DNA of 64,000 nucleotides from NCBI GenBank assembly GCA_018000455.1, contig JAGNJW010000001.1:62001-126000 (forward strand). Direction: 5' to 3'. A model generated the notes under the pieces. The model was not told where the DNA came from, made no database searches, and saw only the letters and a list, made by a program, of their open reading frames with translations. Below are positions 60,233 through 64,000 of this stretch, one piece after another (the stretch's first letter is position 1; each line of letters starts with the position of its first letter). The translations under genes were made by a program, and so were the position numbers. The stretch comes from Acidobacteriota bacterium. GTDB taxonomy: Bacteria; Acidobacteriota; Vicinamibacteria; Vicinamibacterales; UBA2999.

Positions 60233-62263
60233 CTACGGCAGGTGCGTGATGCTCAGGTCGTAGACAGCCACCGGCCAGGCGGCATCGCGTCGACGGGCGA
60301 GCGGACCGGGCGGACGCGGGTCGGCCGGATCGACGCGCGAGATACCGAGGCTGCGGATCGACAGGTGGTTGAAGCCGATGCGGACGATGCGCGCGGCCAC
60401 GTCGCCTGGCACCGTCAGGGTGGCCGTCGATGGCTCGGGCACGCCGGCCGCGAACTGGCCGACCTGTGTGCCGTTCAGTTCGAGGGCGAGGGCCGCCTGC
60501 ACCACGGGCTCGTCGAGCCGCGTGCGCGTGCGAATGGTGATGGCAACGCGCCCCGGCGGCAGCGCCAGCGGCACGGTGAGGGTGGCCGGCGTGTCGCGGA
60601 TCCACCACGCCGAGCCCCACTCGTCGCCGGTGGGCGCTTCCCAGCCCTCCAGCAGGAACTTCTCCACGCTGCGATCGAAACGCGTCTCGAACGATGGGCC
60701 GATGGCCACCGGCGCAAGCACGTCGTACTTGTCGATCGGCAGGTCGTGCCGCCACGCGAACCACGCGTTGGCGGGAAAGGCGAAGGGATACGCGTAGGGC
60801 GCGCGCGTGGCCACGTCACCCTGCTGGCGCACCAGGCGCGAGAAGGCCACGGGCTCATCCTTCGGCAGCATGCCCGACGTGTACTGCACCATCAGTAGGT
60901 GGTTCCACCACAGCGCGGCACCGACCATGGGCGCCAGCGCCAGGAGCGGGCGCTTCGCCACGGCTTCGATCACCAACGCCAGGCCAGGCGCGAGAAGCAC
61001 GAGCACGCTCGAGAAGCGGCGTCCGCCGAACGACCAGCCGGCCGCCCAGTCCTCGGTGGCGCCGTTGACCCACGCAGTGAGGAACAGGACGACGATCGCC
61101 GCCGTGGCCCAGCGCCACTCCCGGCGCAGGTAGGCGAGCGTGCCGAGTGCGGCCACGTAGGCGACCGGCGTCCACGAGAAGAAGCCGTGCCACGACGAGA
61201 ACAGCGTGTCGAGCCAGCGCGACTGCAGCGGATGGAAATAGCCGCCCTGCCCGAGCAGGTTGTACTCGTAGCGCGCGAAGAGCACGTAGCTGTGGAGCGC
61301 CTGCAGCAGCAGCCACGGTAGCGCGCCGAGGAACGCCCAGCCAGCCAGCCTGACCGCGCGCTGCAGCCGGTTTGGCCACGGCGCTGCCACGCCGAGGACG
61401 AGGAGCGCTGGCAATAGCGCGAACAGCACTTCCTGCGACCTGACGGCGAACGCGCCGCCGAGCAATGTGCCAAGTACGAGGCTCCGGCCTACGGTCGGAC
61501 TCGTCGCGGGGCCTGGCCCGTGGCGGAATTCGTAGGTCGCCGGTCCCCTTGGCGTGAGCCAGGTCACCGACGCCACCGCGAAGAGCGCGGCGAAGCCGAA
61601 CGAGGCCGCGTGTGTCATCGACGGCTCGTAGACCATGTACCAGAAGAGCGGCGTAGCCCCGAAGAGCAGCGTGACGGTTGCAAACGCCACGCCCTTCGAG
61701 AACTGCGAGCGCAGGTGCAGCAACACCGCCATGAGTCCGCCGGCGCCGAGCGCAAACGACGACAGCAGGGCGGCGCGGATGTAGGGCAGCGTCAGGCCGA
61801 GCGTGGTGGCATCCGACGGCGCACGCCAGAGGCCCAGCAGACGGCCGAGCCCGTCGCCCGCAGCCACGGCAAGATAGAGCGGCGCCCACAGCAGCGTCGG
61901 CCCGATCGGTACGACGTGATTCGGGCGCGGCGGCTGACCAAGTACCGTGAACTCTTGAGCGACGTCGAGATCGCGATCAAAGACCAGGCTTCGGAGCTGC
62001 GCGAAGTAGGTGACGCCGTCGGTCGTGATGCCGTGCGTGTCGCGCAGCAGGATGCCGACGGCGTAGAGCAGCACGAGCGCCAGCGCGTGGAGGTCAGCGG
62101 TCTCGTCGATGAAGGCGCGCCAGGGACGCCCTCGCCGGCGTGCGACTCGCCACGAGGCGAGCGCCAGGAGGGGCAGGCCGGAGACGGCGACCAGCCAGAG
62201 GGAGGGCCGCGGCGGCAGCGACAGGAGGAGCCCCAGCCAGAGAACGATGCACGCGGCGAGCAC
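60233..62263 (-). CDS. Large multi-pass membrane protein, GT-C/PMT-like, with C-terminal beta domain
   Basis: A 676-residue protein from GTG 62263. About 11-12 hydrophobic helices in residues 1-460, with a first periplasmic loop TTDGVTYFAQLRSLVFDRDLDV carrying acidic residues that could be catalytic. Residues about 540-676 form a soluble beta-rich domain (VTVPLALPPGRVAITIRTRTRL, VQAALALELNGTQVGQFAAGV). It resembles lipid-linked sugar transferases but no specific family is certain. It follows BNR gene transcription in the same direction; TATGAT on the minus strand (62278-62273) is 9 nt upstream. Confidence 0.65.
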   Translation of the reverse strand: MLAACIVLWLGLLLSLPPRPSLWLVAVSGLPLLALASWRVARRRGRPWRAFIDETADLHALALVLLYAVGILLRDTHGITTDGVTYFAQLRSLVFDRDLDVAQEFTVLGQPPRPNHVVPIGPTLLWAPLYLAVAAGDGLGRLLGLWRAPSDATTLGLTLPYIRAALLSSFALGAGGLMAVLLHLRSQFSKGVAFATVTLLFGATPLFWYMVYEPSMTHAASFGFAALFAVASVTWLTPRGPATYEFRHGPGPATSPTVGRSLVLGTLLGGAFAVRSQEVLFALLPALLVLGVAAPWPNRLQRAVRLAGWAFLGALPWLLLQALHSYVLFARYEYNLLGQGGYFHPLQSRWLDTLFSSWHGFFSWTPVAYVAALGTLAYLRREWRWATAAIVVLFLTAWVNGATEDWAAGWSFGGRRFSSVLVLLAPGLALVIEAVAKRPLLALAPMVGAALWWNHLLMVQYTSGMLPKDEPVAFSRLVRQQGDVATRAPYAYPFAFPANAWFAWRHDLPIDKYDVLAPVAIGPSFETRFDRSVEKFLLEGWEAPTGDEWGSAWWIRDTPATLTVPLALPPGRVAITIRTRTRLDEPVVQAALALELNGTQVGQFAAGVPEPSTATLTVPGDVAARIVRIGFNHLSIRSLGISRVDPADPRPPGPLARRRDAAWPVAVYDLSITHLP

Positions 62264-62330
62264 TGGTCGACGATCATACCTTCGCCGGCCGCGGCGGCAC
62301 CCGCGGGTCCAATGTATTCTTCCCAGGCGG

Positions 62331-63911
62331 ATGCACCTTGATCCACCGTCTCCCGCGGTGTCGATGACGCGCCCACTCGCGTCCTCGCTGCTCGTTGCCG
62401 CGGCACCGGTCGCCCTGCTGGCGGCCTTCGTCCTGGCCTCCGTGGCGCTCGGCGAGGCCACCGGGTTCTTTCCCGTCCTCAGCGACTTCTGGGGCAACGC
62501 CTTCGCGGCCACCCACTGGAAGTGGAGCGCTCGCCAGCAGTGGAACGGTTTCTATCCACCGGGCTATCCAACCATCCTCGCGGCCTTGCCGGGGCGACGG
62601 CTCGTCGAGAGCGCCTACTACTTCAACCTCGTCGCCGGAGTCGGGCTGCTGCTCTCGGTGTGGGCGTTCACCGCGAGGTGGGCGGGCGCGGCGGCGGCGC
62701 TTGTTGCGATGGTGGCGGTGGCCGCGCATCCGCTCGTGCTGACGCAGGTCTTGACGACCGGTCCTGACGCCTTGTTCCTGACGCTCGCGGTCGCCGGCGC
62801 GCTGGTGGCGTTTACCGCGATCTCGCGCCGCCTTCCGTCGGCGCGCCTGCTCGTGGCCGCGGGGCTGCTGCTCGGCACCGCCTCCTGGGTGCGCTACCAC
62901 GGCCTGAGCTGGGCGTTGGCCGTCCTGGCGGCGGCCCTCGTCGTGGGCGGGGGACGACGCGTGCTGCGGCCGGTGGCCATGGGCGCCGCCGTGTTCGTGT
63001 CGTTCGCTGCCGGCCTGGCTCTTCTCGGCATCGCGGCCGGTGACCTGGGCGCGCTCGCCCGCGACCAGGCCTTCAACGTCTACAAGGGACACGTCGGCGC
63101 GGTGGACTGGTTCCATCTCGATAGGGCCAGCCTTCCTGCCACGATCGGTGAGGCCATCGCCCGCGATCCGTCCGCCTTCTGGCAGAGCTACTTGAGCTTC
63201 GGGCTTCCGCATCTGTGGCTGGGACTTGCGTGCGTGCTGGCGGCCGCCGTGGCCAGCGGCGCCGCCCGCCGGTTCGCACTGTTCGTGCTGGGCATCGGGC
63301 TGGCGTTCGTGCCGCTCGTGAATCTCGGTGCCAGCCCCCGCGGCATCGCGAGCCTGGTCCCGCTCGTGCTGGTCGCCGTCACCTGGGGTGTGGCCGATGC
63401 GCTCACGCGCATCGATCGGCGCTGGATGCGCACCGCGGCGGCCGGCGTGGCATTGCTCTCGGCCGCGGCCTACGTCTGGCACTCCTGGCTCCCGGAGCAC
63501 CGGCGCTACCTCGAGGAGGTGCGCTACCGATCGGCCCGGGCGGTCGAGATCGAGGCCTTGCTCAGGGCCGACCGCGTGCAGCTCGGCACGCAGGTCTTCG
63601 CGGTGGCGGACTTCCATTTCGTCAACGCACCCGGCTGGCATGTCGGTAACTACTTTCCGCGCATCGCGGGAGGCTGGCCGACCCTCGACCTCCCGGAATT
63701 CCTCGACACCTATCCCCCGCCCTCGACCGCCAATCTCGATGCCTTCCTCGACGACTGTCGGCGCTTTGGCATCTCGCACCTGGTGCTGTCGGACGCGTCC
63801 GGCGCCCTGTTTCCAGCGCTCGGCCAGTTGTTCGACGGACGCGTGACGAGCGCGCGGGTGGCGGACATCGGCGGCATTCCCGGAGTGCGGATCTTCAGAA
63901 TCGTCGGCTGA
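62331..63911 (+). CDS. Multi-pass membrane protein, GT-C glycosyltransferase-like
   Basis: A 526-residue protein with about 9-10 transmembrane helices. After TM1, FFPVLSDFWGNAFAATHWKWSARQQWNGFYPPGYPTIL is a periplasmic loop with a WNGFYPPGYP motif as in dolichyl-phosphate-mannose-type transferases. The C-terminal 100 residues are soluble (FHFVNAPGWHVGNYFPRIAGGWPTLDLPEFLDTYPP). Substrate unknown. Divergent from the previous membrane protein. ATG 62331 lies 10 nt after TATTCT. ATG 62364 is an alternative. From 63912 to the window end no gene is supported. Confidence 0.65.
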   Translation: MHLDPPSPAVSMTRPLASSLLVAAAPVALLAAFVLASVALGEATGFFPVLSDFWGNAFAATHWKWSARQQWNGFYPPGYPTILAALPGRRLVESAYYFNLVAGVGLLLSVWAFTARWAGAAAALVAMVAVAAHPLVLTQVLTTGPDALFLTLAVAGALVAFTAISRRLPSARLLVAAGLLLGTASWVRYHGLSWALAVLAAALVVGGGRRVLRPVAMGAAVFVSFAAGLALLGIAAGDLGALARDQAFNVYKGHVGAVDWFHLDRASLPATIGEAIARDPSAFWQSYLSFGLPHLWLGLACVLAAAVASGAARRFALFVLGIGLAFVPLVNLGASPRGIASLVPLVLVAVTWGVADALTRIDRRWMRTAAAGVALLSAAAYVWHSWLPEHRRYLEEVRYRSARAVEIEALLRADRVQLGTQVFAVADFHFVNAPGWHVGNYFPRIAGGWPTLDLPEFLDTYPPPSTANLDAFLDDCRRFGISHLVLSDASGALFPALGQLFDGRVTSARVADIGGIPGVRIFRIVG

Positions 63912-64000
63912 TCGGTCAGGGCGCGACCAGCGGACTGACGCAGCGCGAGGCCGGACGGATGATGCGGGTGGTTGAGGATGGCGCGCATGTCGCCCACCTG

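Noticed and set aside
63912-64000. Minus-strand frames at the right edge as the end of another gene
   Set aside because: Two frames are open but too short and without recognisable motifs; not enough sequence to decide.

Overview
The window is high-GC, densely packed bacterial chromosome with short intergenic gaps and many ATGA/GTGA overlaps. Gene content (paired M16 peptidases, PhoD-type phosphatases, a tricorn-like S41 protease, N-acyl-D-amino-acid deacylase, ADOP-type permease remains, amidases, PEGA, DUF3014 and DUF1343 proteins) fits a soil-type Acidobacteriota, plausibly of the Vicinamibacteria. This placement is inferred from gene families only. No rRNA, tRNA, CRISPR array, prophage or intact insertion sequence was found.

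Layout. 0-10 kb: the end of an Mrp-type ATPase, an MFS carrier, a VIT/CCC1 metal transporter, an M16 peptidase pair followed by a quinone-reductase-like enzyme, an O-methyltransferase/AtzG-like/amidase operon, and pyruvate kinase. 10-21 kb: two membrane glycosyltransferase-like proteins, a NamZ/SRPBCC/FAD-oxidoreductase operon, MGMT, a 53-residue cysteine-rich protein missed by usual length cut-offs, PhoD, and a secreted HExxH protein. 21-25.7 kb: a three-gene electron-transfer operon (GltD-like iron-sulfur flavoprotein plus 2-oxoacid:ferredoxin oxidoreductase alpha and beta). 25.7-27.1 kb: a small accessory island with an Mrr-type fragment, a DUF4160/DUF2442 pair and a VapBC-like module whose toxin is internally deleted. 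27-33.6 kb: D-aminoacylase, tricorn-like protease, a permease fossil and a HAD hydrolase. 33.6-45.8 kb: a second PhoD, DUF937, a porin/cupredoxin/ICMT cluster, two genes truncated tail to tail, a lipoprotein amidase, YbjQ, RluA, a class IV aminotransferase, and a PEGA protein behind a good sigma-54 promoter match. 45.8-58 kb: several decayed genes interleaved with RidA, DUF454, DUF3014, a heme/PHM-like copper monooxygenase, an ABC ATPase, secreted hydrolases, a 2-hydroxyacid dehydrogenase, a 217-bp inverted repeat and a cold-shock gene with a textbook terminator. 58-64 kb: cupin, BNR-type beta-propeller and two large membrane proteins.

Two window-wide patterns stand out. First, at least nine loci are not simply missing but scarred: an N-terminal piece is joined to a C-terminal piece, or two converging genes both lose their 3' ends at one junction. 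Second, many starts lie only 6-10 nt after a TANNNT -10 box, which implies leaderless or nearly leaderless mRNAs. At three divergent gene pairs a single near-palindromic -10 appears to serve both directions.

No unmistakable new defence or biosynthetic system was found. The most promising biology is the cytochrome c-PHM copper protein with its small partner, the electron-transfer operon, and the deletion-scar and promoter patterns. All family assignments are from reading translated sequence, without database searches.
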